A stretch of DNA of 64,000 nt from Catellatospora methionotrophica. GTDB lineage: Bacteria; Actinomycetota; Actinomycetes; Mycobacteriales; Micromonosporaceae. Of the stretch, positions 41,186 to 50,119 are shown in pieces. The stretch's first letter is position 1; each line of letters opens with the position of its first letter. The notes beneath the pieces were generated by a model that had not been told where the DNA came from, made no database searches, and saw only the letters and a list, made by a program, of their open reading frames with translations. The stretch spans positions 62,001 through 126,000 of the forward strand of contig NZ_JAAOTJ010000021.1 of assembly GCF_011297335.1 (NCBI RefSeq), given 5' to 3'. A program made the translations under genes and the position numbers.

Positions 41186-42757
41186 ATGAGTGATCCCGCG
41201 CAGACAGCAGACAGTGACGCCGCACGACTAGCCGAACTCGGCTACAAGCAGGAACTGCACCGTGGGTGGAGCGGCTTCTCCAACTTCGCCATCTCGTTCT
41301 CGATCATCTCGATCCTGGCCGGCTGCTTCACCACGTTCGGCCAGGCCTGGATGAACGGCGGCCCGGTCGCCATCTCCTGGGGCTGGCCGATCATCTCCGC
41401 GTTCATCCTGATCATCGGGCTGTGCCTGTCCGAGCTGGTCTCGGCCTACCCGACCGCTGGTGGCATCTACTGGTGGGCCGCGAAACTCGGGCGGCCGGTG
41501 CACGGCTGGTTCACCGGCTGGTTCAACCTGATCGGCCTGGTCGCGGTGACCGCGTCGGTCGACTACGGCTGCGCGACCTTCCTCAACCTGGTGCTGGCCA
41601 ACACGGTGTCCGGCTGGGCGGGCACCTTCACCCAGGCGTTCTACCTGTTCCTGGGCATCCTGGTGCTGCACGCGCTGATCAACGTCTTCGGGGCGCGGAT
41701 CATCGCCCGGCTGCAGGACATCTCGGTCTGGTGGCACGTGTTCGGCGCGGCAGCGATCGTGGCCATCCTGATCGTGGTGCCGACCAGTCACCAGAGCCCG
41801 TCGTTCGTCTTCACCGAGACGATCAACGGCAACGGCTTCAACGGCGGCAGCACCGCGGGCCTGGGCTTCTGGCTGTACGTGCTGCCCCTGGGCGGCCTGC
41901 TCACGCAGTACACGATCACCGGGTTCGACGCCTGTGCGCACGTGGCGGAGGAGACCCGCGGGGCGGCGCTGAACGCGGCCAAGGCGCTGTGGCGGTCCAT
42001 CTTCTACTCGGCGATCGGCGGCTGGATCCTGCTGCTGGCGTTCCTGTTCGCGGTGCAGGACGCGGGCGCGGTCACCGAGGGCTACGGCTTCGTCGGCGTG
42101 CTGCTCCAGGGTGCGCTGTCGTCCGGCTTCTTCAAAGCCGTGATCATCATCTCCACGGTCGGGCAGTTCTTCTGCGGTATGAGCTGCGTGACGTCGATGT
42201 CGCGGATGATGTACGCGTTCAGCCGCGACGGGGCCGTCCCCGGCTGGCGGCTGTGGACCCGGCTCGACCGCAACGGCACCCCCGTCTGGGCCGTGGTCGC
42301 CGGATGCGTGGCGGGCGGCCTGCTCACCCTGCCCGCGCTGTACCAGAAGAACGGTGCCCCGATCGCCTTCTACGCCGTCGTCTCGGTCGCGGTGATCGGC
42401 CTCTACCTGGCCTTCCTCATTCCGATCATGCTGCGGCTCAAGGCCGGTGACAGCTTCCAGCCGGGCCCGTGGACACTGGGCAGGCGCTACAAGGTGCTCG
42501 GTTGGATCGCGTCCATCGAGATCATCATCATCTCGGTGTACTTCATCCTGCCGACCGTGCCGGCCGGGGTTCCGTTCAGCGACGGGTTCGACTGGTCCGC
42601 GGTGAACTACGCGCCGATCGCGGTCGGTACGGTGATGCTGCTGATCGGGGTGTGGTGGATCGTGTCCGCGCGGAAGTGGTTCACCGGACCCCGGCGTACT
42701 GTGGATCTCCCCGCCGGGGTCGTGACCGCCGACGCCCCGGTAGCGGCACTGGACTGA
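41186..42757 (+). CDS. APC-superfamily amino acid/amine permease
   Basis: 523 residues with about 12 transmembrane segments. The first helix region FSNFAISFSIISILAGCFTT and the TGFDACAHVAEETRGA segment are characteristic of GABA/choline/amine-type APC permeases (TIGR00907-like). Being beside the pyrimidine genes, it may import a uracil-catabolite such as beta-alanine or another amine (inference). ATG 41186 follows AAGGGG. Confidence 0.9.
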   Translation: MSDPAQTADSDAARLAELGYKQELHRGWSGFSNFAISFSIISILAGCFTTFGQAWMNGGPVAISWGWPIISAFILIIGLCLSELVSAYPTAGGIYWWAAKLGRPVHGWFTGWFNLIGLVAVTASVDYGCATFLNLVLANTVSGWAGTFTQAFYLFLGILVLHALINVFGARIIARLQDISVWWHVFGAAAIVAILIVVPTSHQSPSFVFTETINGNGFNGGSTAGLGFWLYVLPLGGLLTQYTITGFDACAHVAEETRGAALNAAKALWRSIFYSAIGGWILLLAFLFAVQDAGAVTEGYGFVGVLLQGALSSGFFKAVIIISTVGQFFCGMSCVTSMSRMMYAFSRDGAVPGWRLWTRLDRNGTPVWAVVAGCVAGGLLTLPALYQKNGAPIAFYAVVSVAVIGLYLAFLIPIMLRLKAGDSFQPGPWTLGRRYKVLGWIASIEIIIISVYFILPTVPAGVPFSDGFDWSAVNYAPIAVGTVMLLIGVWWIVSARKWFTGPRRTVDLPAGVVTADAPVAALD

Positions 42758-42862
42758 CCGCCCAGGCCGCGCGGCAGTGCACGCTGTCGCGCGGCCCGGA
42801 CGGGCCGGGACGCCGCGCGGGGAATGGCCGTCGGGCGGTGGCTGAAGAAGGTGGAATGAGGT

Positions 42863-44401
42863 GTGGCTAGGCGAGACGATCCGCCCGCCCGCGCGCACGG
42901 CGACCAGCTGTCCGCGGAGTGGGTGACGTTCCGCGACCTGCTCGTGGCGGGCCGGTCGGCTGAGGCCATCGCGCTCGCCGACCGCATCATCGCCGAGTCC
43001 GGCGATCCACTGCGGGTCGCCCAGGCCCTGATCGAGAAGGTCGCGGGCCTGCTCAACCAGGGCGGTGGCGCGCGCCCCGCGCCGCTGCTCGACCGGATCG
43101 CCGAGCTGCTGCGCCAGGCGGGCCACCACAGCCCGCGGCTGTCCGGCGAATACCACGTGCTCGCCGCGTACGCCGCGTTCGCCGACGGGTCGATGAGCAC
43201 CGCGGTCAGCAACCTGGTGCAGGCCGAGCGGGTGCTGCGCGGCATGACCGAGGCCAACCAGGCCGCGGTGAGCACCTGGCACGACATGTCGGTGACGTAC
43301 TCGGCGATGGGTTTCCACGCCAAGGCTGTCGAGGCGATGCGGGCGGGGCGGCGCGTGTGCGTGGCCGCGGGCATCGCCGAGGCCAACTGCGCCTGCCTGG
43401 AGACGCTGGTGCGCTCGGCGGTGGCCCGCGACCACCAGGCGATGACCGAGGACTGCGTACGCGAGCTGTGGGAGGTCGTGACCTTCGGCCGTACCGCCGA
43501 GCCGGACCTGACCGTCTCCGACCGCACGTACCTGCGCTACGCCGCCGCCCGGCTGGCCGTGCTCGGTCAACGCCCCGCGGGCGGTGAGCCGGTCCCCGGC
43601 GGCACCACGCCGGACAGCCCCGACCAGTCGTTCTCCCAGGTCGTATACCTGACCGCGGTGTGCGAGGCGATCGCCGACGACCGGCCCGACGAGGCGCTGC
43701 GCCTGCTCGGGCAGCCCGCGGCGGTCGGGGCGTGGCTCGGCGAGGCCGAACCGCACCGGCTGCGCTCGATCGCGCTGTCGCGCCTCGGCGACCACGCGGG
43801 CGCGATCGAGGCCGAACGGGCCATGCTGCGCATCATCACCCGCGACGACGGCACGCTGCGCGACCGCTACATCGACAGCGTCAACGCCCGCCTCGACCAG
43901 GACCGCCTGCGCCAGATCGCCCAGGAGCACGCCGACGCGGCGATGAGCGACCCGCTGACAGGCCTGCCCAACCGGCGCCGCATCCAGGCGTTCGCCGCCG
44001 AGTTGGCGGCTCGCGGGGCCGACGCGGCGGTCGGCCTGATCGACCTGGACGGCTTCAAGGCCGTCAACGACACCCACGGGCACAGCTCGGGCGACCTGGT
44101 GCTGCAGCGGATCGCCGGGCTGCTGGCGCAGAGCGTACGCGGCCAGGACCTGCCCGCCCGGTTCGGCGGCGACGAGTTCATGGTCATCCTGCCCGACACC
44201 GGGCTGGCCGAGGCGCGCGAGGTCGGTGGCCGCATCACCGCTTCCGTGGTGGGGGAGGACTGGGACGCCCTGGTCCCCGGCACTCCCGTCGGCATGAGCA
44301 TGGGCTGGGCGTCCCTGCCCGCGGGCGGCGACCTCGACGCCGTCGTCCGCGCCGCCGACACCGAGCTCTACCGCGAAAAACGCGCCCTCCGCCCCGCCTG
44401 A
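42863..44401 (+). CDS. diguanylate cyclase (GGDEF) with helical TPR-like N-terminus
   Basis: 512 residues. Residues about 1-345 are alpha-helical and Ala/Leu-rich with TPR-like spacing; no transmembrane or PAS domain is seen. The C-terminal GGDEF domain (about 355-510) keeps DPLTGLPNRR, the DLDGFKAVND metal site and FGGDEF, so it should make cyclic di-GMP. No RxxD inhibitory site was evident before GGDEF. GTG 42863 with GGTGG and GAGG upstream; other starts are possible. Related cytosolic GGDEF proteins with TPR-type sensors occur in actinomycetes. Confidence 0.9.
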   Translation: MARRDDPPARAHGDQLSAEWVTFRDLLVAGRSAEAIALADRIIAESGDPLRVAQALIEKVAGLLNQGGGARPAPLLDRIAELLRQAGHHSPRLSGEYHVLAAYAAFADGSMSTAVSNLVQAERVLRGMTEANQAAVSTWHDMSVTYSAMGFHAKAVEAMRAGRRVCVAAGIAEANCACLETLVRSAVARDHQAMTEDCVRELWEVVTFGRTAEPDLTVSDRTYLRYAAARLAVLGQRPAGGEPVPGGTTPDSPDQSFSQVVYLTAVCEAIADDRPDEALRLLGQPAAVGAWLGEAEPHRLRSIALSRLGDHAGAIEAERAMLRIITRDDGTLRDRYIDSVNARLDQDRLRQIAQEHADAAMSDPLTGLPNRRRIQAFAAELAARGADAAVGLIDLDGFKAVNDTHGHSSGDLVLQRIAGLLAQSVRGQDLPARFGGDEFMVILPDTGLAEAREVGGRITASVVGEDWDALVPGTPVGMSMGWASLPAGGDLDAVVRAADTELYREKRALRPA

Positions 44402-44476
44402 CCCACCCGCTTCCGCCCCTCGCCCACGCCGCCCCGCCCGCCCCGCCGCCCCGCCGCCTCGCCCGCCCCGTCCTAA

Positions 44477-44541
44477 ATAGACGTTGGCCTATCTGGATGA
44501 CTTTTCGATGATCGAACTCATTCAGATAGGCCAACGTCTAT
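44477..44541. repeat. perfect 19-bp inverted repeat between convergent genes
   Basis: 44477-44495 (ATAGACGTTGGCCTATCTG) and 44523-44541 are exact inverse complements around a 27-nt loop. The element is much more AT-rich than its surroundings, preceded by a C-rich and followed by a G-rich stretch. It lies between the 3' ends of the GGDEF and lipoprotein genes and may act as a bidirectional terminator. Confidence 0.8.
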
Positions 44542-44587
44542 GCAAAGTGCGGTGCGGTGTGGGGTTGCCGTGGCGGGTGTGGTGGGG

Positions 44588-46153
44588 TTACTGGAGGGTC
44601 GTGCCGCGGGGGGTGCTCTCGTGGTGGGTGCGGTTCAGGGCGGTCACGTAGTAGGTGACCTGGCCGACCGGTGGGGGCGTGGGATCGGTGTACGCGGTGC
44701 CGCCGCGCACCGTGGCGAGCAGGTTGCGACCGGCCTCGATGCCGCAGCCCGCGCCGTCGGCCCGGTACACGGCGTAGTAGGCGGGTGCGGCCCCGCCACC
44801 GGCGGACCAGGTCAGGCGTACGCCCCCGGAGACCCGTGACGCGGTCACCGCGCCGGGTGCCGCCGGAGCCGTGCCGGGGACCATCGGCGAGACCGGGACC
44901 AGCGCGGGGTGGGCGTGGAAGTCCTCGCGCAGCCGGTCGGCGAAACCGAGCGGGTTGGCCAGCAACTCCTCGATCGAGTAGTAGATGTCCCCGGCGACCT
45001 CGGGGTGCTGCCGGTTGAGCAGCAGGTGGTCGGGCATCTCGGCGGCGTCGCCCCAGTTCGGGTCGGTGTCCCCGCCGATCCGGTACGCGGCCTGGCCGAT
45101 GTAGAGCTGCACGCGCGTGCCCGCGACGGTCTGCGCCCACCAGGGCACCAGCGCGTCGTACGGCGCGGCCGGGAAGCCGATCGTCCAGTACAGCTGGGGC
45201 GCGACGTAGTCGATCCACTCCTGCTTGACCCACTTGCGGGTGTCGGCGTAGATGGCGTCGTAGGACTGCAGCCCGTTGGTCGCCGAGCCGAGCGGGTCGG
45301 TGGCCTGGTTGCGCCAGATGCCGAACGGGGAGATCCCGAAGCGCACGTGCGGCTTGGCCTGCTTGATGCGCGTGGCCAGGGTCTGCACGAAGGCGTCGAC
45401 GTTGCCGCGCCGCCAGTCGCCGAGCGTGCTGCCGGACCCGTACGCGGCGAACTCGGCGGCGTCGTCGAAGGTCTGCCCGGCGGCCGGGTAGGGGTAGAAG
45501 TAGTCGTCGAAGTGCACGCCGTCGAGGTCGTAGCGGGTGACCGCGTCCATGATGGCGTCGGCGCTGTGCTGGCGTGCGGCGGGCACGCCGGGGTTGTAGT
45601 AGAGGCGGCCGTCGTAGGTCTCGACCCAGTTCGGGTGCCGGCGGGCCGGGTGGCTCGCCACGAGCTGGTTGACGTCGGCCTGCATGGACACCCGGAACGG
45701 GTTGAACCAGGCGTGCAGTTCCAGGTTGCGGGCGTGCGCCTCGCTGACCGCGAAGCCGAGCGGGTCGTAGCCGGGGCTGACGCCCTGGGTGCCGGTCAGG
45801 TACTGCGACCACGGTTCGAACGGCGACGGCCAGAACGCGTCGGCGGTGGGCCGCACCTGCAGGAACACCGCGTTGAACCGCAGCCCGGCGGCCCGGTCGA
45901 ACAGGGAGCGCAGTTCGGCCTGTTGCTGGGCCGGGGTCAGGCCGGTCGCCGACGGCCAGTTGATGTTGACCACGGAGGCGATCCAGAGCCCGCGCAGGGA
46001 GCGTTTGGGGGCCTCGCCGAGCGGGCAGCCGTCGGCCGCCGTCGCCGCCGCGGCGGGGGTGAGGGCGTCCGGCGGGGCGGCGGCCTGCCCGCAGCCCGCG
46101 CTGGTCAGCACGGCTGTGGTCAGCAGCATCACCATGATCCGTCTGGCTCGCAC
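44588..46153 (-). CDS. lipoprotein of glycosyl-hydrolase-like family 10 (YngK/DUF187) with FN3 tail
   Basis: 521 residues. The signal peptide ends in a lipobox (LTSAGC), so it is anchored on the outer face of the membrane. The catalytic-type domain (about 50-420) has RGLWIASVVNINWP, NAVFLQVRPTADAFW and GVHFDDYFYPYP, typical of family-10-like glycosyl hydrolases, which act on peptidoglycan or other polysaccharides. A fibronectin type III domain closes the protein (about 430-521). GTG 46153 is chosen because AGGAG precedes it and the signal peptide begins there. Confidence 0.9.
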   Translation of the reverse strand: MRARRIMVMLLTTAVLTSAGCGQAAAPPDALTPAAAATAADGCPLGEAPKRSLRGLWIASVVNINWPSATGLTPAQQQAELRSLFDRAAGLRFNAVFLQVRPTADAFWPSPFEPWSQYLTGTQGVSPGYDPLGFAVSEAHARNLELHAWFNPFRVSMQADVNQLVASHPARRHPNWVETYDGRLYYNPGVPAARQHSADAIMDAVTRYDLDGVHFDDYFYPYPAAGQTFDDAAEFAAYGSGSTLGDWRRGNVDAFVQTLATRIKQAKPHVRFGISPFGIWRNQATDPLGSATNGLQSYDAIYADTRKWVKQEWIDYVAPQLYWTIGFPAAPYDALVPWWAQTVAGTRVQLYIGQAAYRIGGDTDPNWGDAAEMPDHLLLNRQHPEVAGDIYYSIEELLANPLGFADRLREDFHAHPALVPVSPMVPGTAPAAPGAVTASRVSGGVRLTWSAGGGAAPAYYAVYRADGAGCGIEAGRNLLATVRGGTAYTDPTPPPVGQVTYYVTALNRTHHESTPRGTTLQ

Positions 46154-46344
46154 GGTGTCTCCTGTCGATCTGTCCGGCACCCGGCCCGGGTGTGTCGGAA
46201 AGTTTCGCAGGAAGACACTTGTCCGTAAAGATTTATCGATCTTCCGCCGTCGATCCGTGACACGCGGGGGCGACACGGCGATTATCGGCGCAGTTCGTGT
46301 GCGCGTGCGTGTTACATTCCACGAGTTATAACCTCGTCCTCCCG

Positions 46345-46454
46345 TATACCGAAGCGCCCGAGAAACGACCCGGGCGCTGTCCGCATTGGCGCGGTGCGGG
46401 AGGCGAAAGAGTCCACACGGAGTGGACTCGCAGCCTCACCAAGGAGTATCTGAC
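46345..46454 (+). promoter_or_regulatory. structured 5' leader of the cold-shock gene
   Basis: TATACC (46345-46350) is a possible -10. Two hairpins follow: AGCGCCCG/CGGGCGCT (46353-46360 with 46371-46378) and GAGTCCAC/GTGGACTC (46409-46416 with 46422-46429), then AAGGAG before the ATG. Long structured leaders of cold-shock genes can act as temperature-responsive switches. Confidence 0.5.
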
Positions 46455-46658
46455 ATGGCTGTCGGCACCGTGAAGTGGTTCAACGCGGAAAAGGGCTTCG
46501 GCTTCATCACCCCGGACGGCGGCGGAGCGGACGTGTTCGCGCACTTCTCCGCGATCCAGTCCAACGGCTACCGGAGCCTCGACGAGAACCAGCGGGTCGA
46601 GTTCGAGATCACCCAGGGCCAGAAGGGCCCGCAGGCGGCTAACATCCGCCCGGTCTGA
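46455..46658 (+). CDS. cold-shock protein (CspA family)
   Basis: 67-residue single cold-shock domain. The RNA-binding motifs KGFGFI (RNP1) and DVFAHFS (RNP2) are intact. Acts as a cytosolic single-stranded RNA/DNA chaperone. AAGGAG lies 8-9 nt before the ATG. Monocistronic, ended by a near-ideal hairpin. Confidence 0.96.
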   Translation: MAVGTVKWFNAEKGFGFITPDGGGADVFAHFSAIQSNGYRSLDENQRVEFEITQGQKGPQAANIRPV

Positions 46659-46665
46659 CGATAAT

Positions 46666-46706
46666 GCGGGTACGCGGTGAGCGGACTCCGCTCACCGCGT
46701 ACCCGC
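46666..46706 (+). terminator. strong hairpin terminator after the cold-shock gene
   Basis: Perfect 19-bp stem (46666-46684 with 46688-46706) and a 3-nt loop, 7 nt after the stop. Confidence 0.9.
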
Positions 46707-46729
46707 AGCCGGTCCGGCCCGGGGACGGC

Positions 46730-46741
46730 TAGGTTGGTGTC
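46730..46741 (+). promoter_or_regulatory. leaderless promoter
   Basis: -10 TAGGTT (46730-46735), 6 nt, then ATG 46742; no ribosome site. Confidence 0.6.
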
Positions 46742-47536
46742 ATGGCACGGCTGACCTATGACCGGTACTGCGACGAGGTGTCCGCCCAGACCGCGCTGCT
46801 GCGTGAGGTCCTGCCGGGCGACGACCTGAGCGCGAAGGTGCCGACCTGCCCGGACTGGACACTGGCCGACCTGGTCCGCCACGTCGGCGGCAATGTGCAC
46901 ATGACCGATGCCGCCGTGCGCGGCGAACCCGGTCCACGCCCGGCGATCGGCGACCCCACCCGCGCCGGGGTGCCCGACACCGACGACCCGGACACGCTGA
47001 CCACCTGGATGCAGGGCGGCGCGGACGCGTACGCCCGGACGCTGCACGAACGTGACGGTCAGGACATCGCCGAGATCTTCGGCATGCCGCAGACGTTGAC
47101 TTTCTGGGCCCGCCGGGCCGCCTGCGACATCCTCGTGCACCGCGCGGACGCGGCGCTGACCACCGGCGCGGGGTACACCCTGGCGCCCGACCTGGCCGCC
47201 GACGCCGTCGACGAGCTGCTGGAGCTGGCCACCGACCCGCTGCTGGGCACGCGGGTGTTCAAGAACCTGCCCGAGCTGTTCGGCCCCCCGCGCACGATCC
47301 ACCTGCACGCCACCGACACCGTCGAAGGCCTGGACGCCGAATGGCTCATCGCGCTCGGCGAGCAGGGCGTCACCTGGCGGCACGGCCACGCCAAGGCCGA
47401 CGTGGCGCTGCAGGCGCCGCTGACCGAGCTGCTGCTGATCCTCTACCGGCGGCTGCCGCTCGACTTCGCGCAGGTCCACGTACACGGCGACCGCGAACTG
47501 CTCGACGGCTGGCTGACGCGCGTGTCGATGGGCTGA
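46742..47536 (+). CDS. maleylpyruvate isomerase-fold protein (mycothiol-dependent/DinB-like)
   Basis: 264 residues. The N-terminal TCPDWTLADLVRHVGGNVHM is the hallmark of the mycothiol-dependent maleylpyruvate isomerase N-terminal domain, with a metal-binding His; further conserved text is CDILVHRADA. A C-terminal domain (about 170-264) completes the family fold. Probably a mycothiol S-transferase or isomerase for detoxification; substrate unknown. A leaderless promoter fixes the start. Confidence 0.88.
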   Translation: MARLTYDRYCDEVSAQTALLREVLPGDDLSAKVPTCPDWTLADLVRHVGGNVHMTDAAVRGEPGPRPAIGDPTRAGVPDTDDPDTLTTWMQGGADAYARTLHERDGQDIAEIFGMPQTLTFWARRAACDILVHRADAALTTGAGYTLAPDLAADAVDELLELATDPLLGTRVFKNLPELFGPPRTIHLHATDTVEGLDAEWLIALGEQGVTWRHGHAKADVALQAPLTELLLILYRRLPLDFAQVHVHGDRELLDGWLTRVSMG

Positions 47537-47543
47537 GCCCCGG

Positions 47544-47927
47544 TCAGCAGGTCGAGTGCAGCAGCGCGCCGACCCGTACGCCCGCGTCGGCCAGCAGGTT
47601 GTAGACGCGCACCGCCTCCCGCGTCTCCGCGACGTGCACGTCGATGCCCCGCTCGTCGAGGTGGTCCTCGGTCTCCGGCATCACATCGAGCGCCTCGTGC
47701 TGGCCGAGCGACAGCACCACCGTGGTCGCGCCCGCCGCCAGCAGCGGCTCGACGTCGGCGGGCTGGATGCCGGGGGAGTGCCTGGTGCCGGTGACGTTCC
47801 AGTCCCACGGGCCGCCGCCGCCGGGGAACAGCGCCGCGTCCCTGACCCGGCCCACGCCCTCGACCTCGATCTCGCCCCACGTCAGCGACAGCACCTTCGG
47901 CGATCTCCGCTCGTCCACGTTCGGCAT
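47544..47927 (-). CDS. Mth938-like domain protein
   Basis: 127 residues matching the Mth938/NDUFAF3-like fold: PGGGGPWDWN, TGTRHSPGIQPADVEPLLAAG and VVLSLGQHEALDV are its recognisable segments. Molecular function is unknown in bacteria. ATG 47927 has no ribosome site; CATCGT lies 6 nt upstream and may be a weak leaderless -10. It converges with the previous gene (7 bp between stops). Confidence 0.85.
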   Translation of the reverse strand: MPNVDERRSPKVLSLTWGEIEVEGVGRVRDAALFPGGGGPWDWNVTGTRHSPGIQPADVEPLLAAGATTVVLSLGQHEALDVMPETEDHLDERGIDVHVAETREAVRVYNLLADAGVRVGALLHSTC

Positions 47928-47975
47928 TGTGGCACGATGCACCCGCCCGCCGTACCCCCGCAGAAAGGCCGCCAG

Positions 47976-48764
47976 GTGACCGAGCCGACCGCCGCCGCAC
48001 CGCCTCGCCTGGACCTGGAACTGGCCGGGCACGTCGCGACGATCCGGATCGTGAACCCGGCCCGGCGCAACGCCATGAGCAACGACATGTGGGCCCGGCT
48101 GCCGGAACTGCTCGACGAACTCGCGGGCGATCCGGACGTACGGGTGCTGGTGCTGACCGGGGCCGGCGGCACGTTCTGCGCCGGGGCCGACATCACCGAG
48201 GTCGACCGGCTCATCGCCGACGGCGACCGCAGCCTCGCGGTGCTCGCCGAGGAGCGGCTGGCCCGGTTTCCGAAGCCGACCCTGGCCTGGATCGAAGGCG
48301 ACTGCGTGGGCGGCGGCTGCCAGCTCGCGGTCGCCTGCGACCTGCGCTTCGCCGCCGAAGGCAGCCGCTTCGGGGTCACCCCGGCCCGGCTGGGCATCGT
48401 GTATCCCGCGCCGACGACCCGGCGGCTGGTGTCGCTGATCGGCCCGTCGGCCGCCAAGCACCTGCTCTACTCCGCCGAACTGATCGACGCCGACCGGGCG
48501 CTGCGGACCGGCCTGGTCGACGAGCTGCACCCGGCGGACCGGCTGGCCGACCGGGTCGCCTCGTTCGCCACGACGCTGGCCGCGCGCTCGCTGCTGACGC
48601 AGGTGGCCGCGAAGGAGATCGTCACGATGTCCGGGGACGGCCACCACGACGACACCCGCGCGTCCTACTGGCACCGCCAGATGGCCGACTCCGGTGAGGC
48701 GGCCGAGGGCATCGCCGCCTTCGTCGAGCGCCGTACCCCCGATTTCCGCTGGTCCCCGCACTGA
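47976..48764 (+). CDS. enoyl-CoA hydratase/isomerase family protein
   Basis: 262-residue crotonase. The oxyanion-hole segments are GAGGTFCAGADI and GDCVGGGCQLAVACDLRFA. At the position of the usual second catalytic Glu the text is GIVYPAPTTRRL, without Glu, so it may be an isomerase or another crotonase activity rather than a classical hydratase. GTG follows AAAGG about 8 nt upstream. Divergent from the Mth938-like gene. Confidence 0.88.
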   Translation: MTEPTAAAPPRLDLELAGHVATIRIVNPARRNAMSNDMWARLPELLDELAGDPDVRVLVLTGAGGTFCAGADITEVDRLIADGDRSLAVLAEERLARFPKPTLAWIEGDCVGGGCQLAVACDLRFAAEGSRFGVTPARLGIVYPAPTTRRLVSLIGPSAAKHLLYSAELIDADRALRTGLVDELHPADRLADRVASFATTLAARSLLTQVAAKEIVTMSGDGHHDDTRASYWHRQMADSGEAAEGIAAFVERRTPDFRWSPH

Positions 48765-48771
48765 CACCGGG

Positions 48772-49938
48772 TCAGTCGGCGTCGGCCGGGCCGGGCCGGG
48801 AGCCGGCGAGGACCACGACGGCGACCAGCGCGGCCAGCAGTACGGCGATCACCTGGATCGGGGCGGGCGTGAACGGGGCCAGCAGCACCAGCACGACGGT
48901 GACCGGGAAGGCGTACACGACGAGCCCGCGGTGGTGCGGGCAGACCTGCAGCAGCCACAGGCTGAGCAGGTAGACGGCCACGGGCACGGCGACGGCGTAC
49001 GCGGCGACCACCCCGGACACGTGCGACATGTGCGTGTCGTGGTCGGCGACCACGGCCAGCCCCGCGCCGACCGCGGCGGCCGAGGCCAGGATGAAGTAGT
49101 GGCCGTATCCCCAGCGGTAGGCGCGCTGGAACGAGGTCAGCAGGTCGTGCGCGGAGCGGTCGAAGTAGAGCCACCACATCGCGAACACGATGACCAGTCC
49201 CGCCGCGGCGAGCCAGATCAGCGCGGTCGTGTAGCCGGTGCCGGACGCGGCCTGGATGGCGACCGTCGCCGCCAGCACCGACTCGCCGAGCACGATCAGC
49301 GTGAACAGGCTGTAGCGCTCGGCGATGTGGTGCGGGTGCCAGCGGGTCGGCCTGCCGCGTTCGGCGAAGATCGGCACCAGCAGCTCGCATACGACCAGGA
49401 CCAGGAACGAGCCGATGCCCCACTGCGGCGGCAGCAGGAGCCGGAGCACCCAGCCGAGCTGGACCAGGGCGATGCCGGCGGCGAAACGCGTGGCGGTGGC
49501 GCGGCGCGGCGGGTCGTCGCGGCGTACCCGCAGCCACTGGGTGACCATGGCCAGCCGCATCACCACGTAGCCGAGCGTGATGAGCTGGTAGTCGCCGTCG
49601 GAGAACGCGCGGGGCACTCCGGCGGCCAGGATCAGCGCGCCCGCGATCTGCACCAGCGTGGTGAGCCGGTACGCCACGTCGTCGTTGTCGTACGCGGAGG
49701 CGAACCAGCTGAAGTTGACCCAGGCCCACCAGATCGCGAAGAACACCATGGCGAAGCCGAGCACGCCCTGGCCGATGTGGTTCTCGCCGATCGCGTGGTG
49801 CAGCTGGGTGGCGGCCTGCGCGACGGCGACCACGAAACAGAGGTCGAAGAAGAGTTCGAGCGGGGTGGCGGCGCGGTGCGGCTCGTCGGGCGAGCGGGAG
49901 ATCATGGGTCGGTGGAGCATCGTCCGCGCGTCGGCCAT
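48772..49938 (-). CDS. ltrA: low temperature requirement A (LtrA) family membrane protein
   Basis: 388 residues, about ten hydrophobic helices. The N-terminal TPLELFFDLCFVVAVAQ and the WWAWVNFSWFASAYDNDDV segment define the LtrA family. LtrA was named from a Listeria low-temperature mutant; its biochemical role is unclear. The start is fixed by a leaderless -10. Convergent with the crotonase gene (7 bp between stops). Confidence 0.92.
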   Translation of the reverse strand: MADARTMLHRPMISRSPDEPHRAATPLELFFDLCFVVAVAQAATQLHHAIGENHIGQGVLGFAMVFFAIWWAWVNFSWFASAYDNDDVAYRLTTLVQIAGALILAAGVPRAFSDGDYQLITLGYVVMRLAMVTQWLRVRRDDPPRRATATRFAAGIALVQLGWVLRLLLPPQWGIGSFLVLVVCELLVPIFAERGRPTRWHPHHIAERYSLFTLIVLGESVLAATVAIQAASGTGYTTALIWLAAAGLVIVFAMWWLYFDRSAHDLLTSFQRAYRWGYGHYFILASAAAVGAGLAVVADHDTHMSHVSGVVAAYAVAVPVAVYLLSLWLLQVCPHHRGLVVYAFPVTVVLVLLAPFTPAPIQVIAVLLAALVAVVVLAGSRPGPADAD

Positions 49939-49950
49939 GTTCGCAGGCTA
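49939..49950 (-). promoter_or_regulatory. leaderless promoter of ltrA
   Basis: -10 TAGCCT (minus strand, 49945-49950), 6 nt, then ATG; no ribosome site. Confidence 0.6.
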
Positions 49951-50069
49951 CCGCCGGTGGATCACGCGGCGTGGGCGGGATCGCGAAGCCCTCGAGGCCC
50001 GGCGCGCGTGCGGCGCCGGGCCCCGGTCCACACCGGAGGGGTGATGCCTGACGCATAGACATCAGAAGA

Positions 50070-50083
50070 TGGAAGCGCTCCCA
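50070..50083. promoter_or_regulatory. CebR-like LacI-family operator without an obvious target
   Basis: TGGAAGCGCTCCCA differs at one base from the palindrome TGGGAGCGCTCCCA bound by the Streptomyces cellobiose regulator CebR. It lies 132 bp upstream of ltrA and 36 bp downstream of an MFS stop; no sugar gene is adjacent. Confidence 0.6.
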
Positions 50084-50119
50084 TGTTGCCGCACGCCGGA
50101 CCCGTCCGTCAAGCCCCGA

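Noticed and set aside
50041-50060. A four-codon ORF (MPDA) with an upstream GGAGG near the CebR-like box
   Set aside because: Too short to support as a leader peptide, and no downstream plus-strand gene would be regulated.
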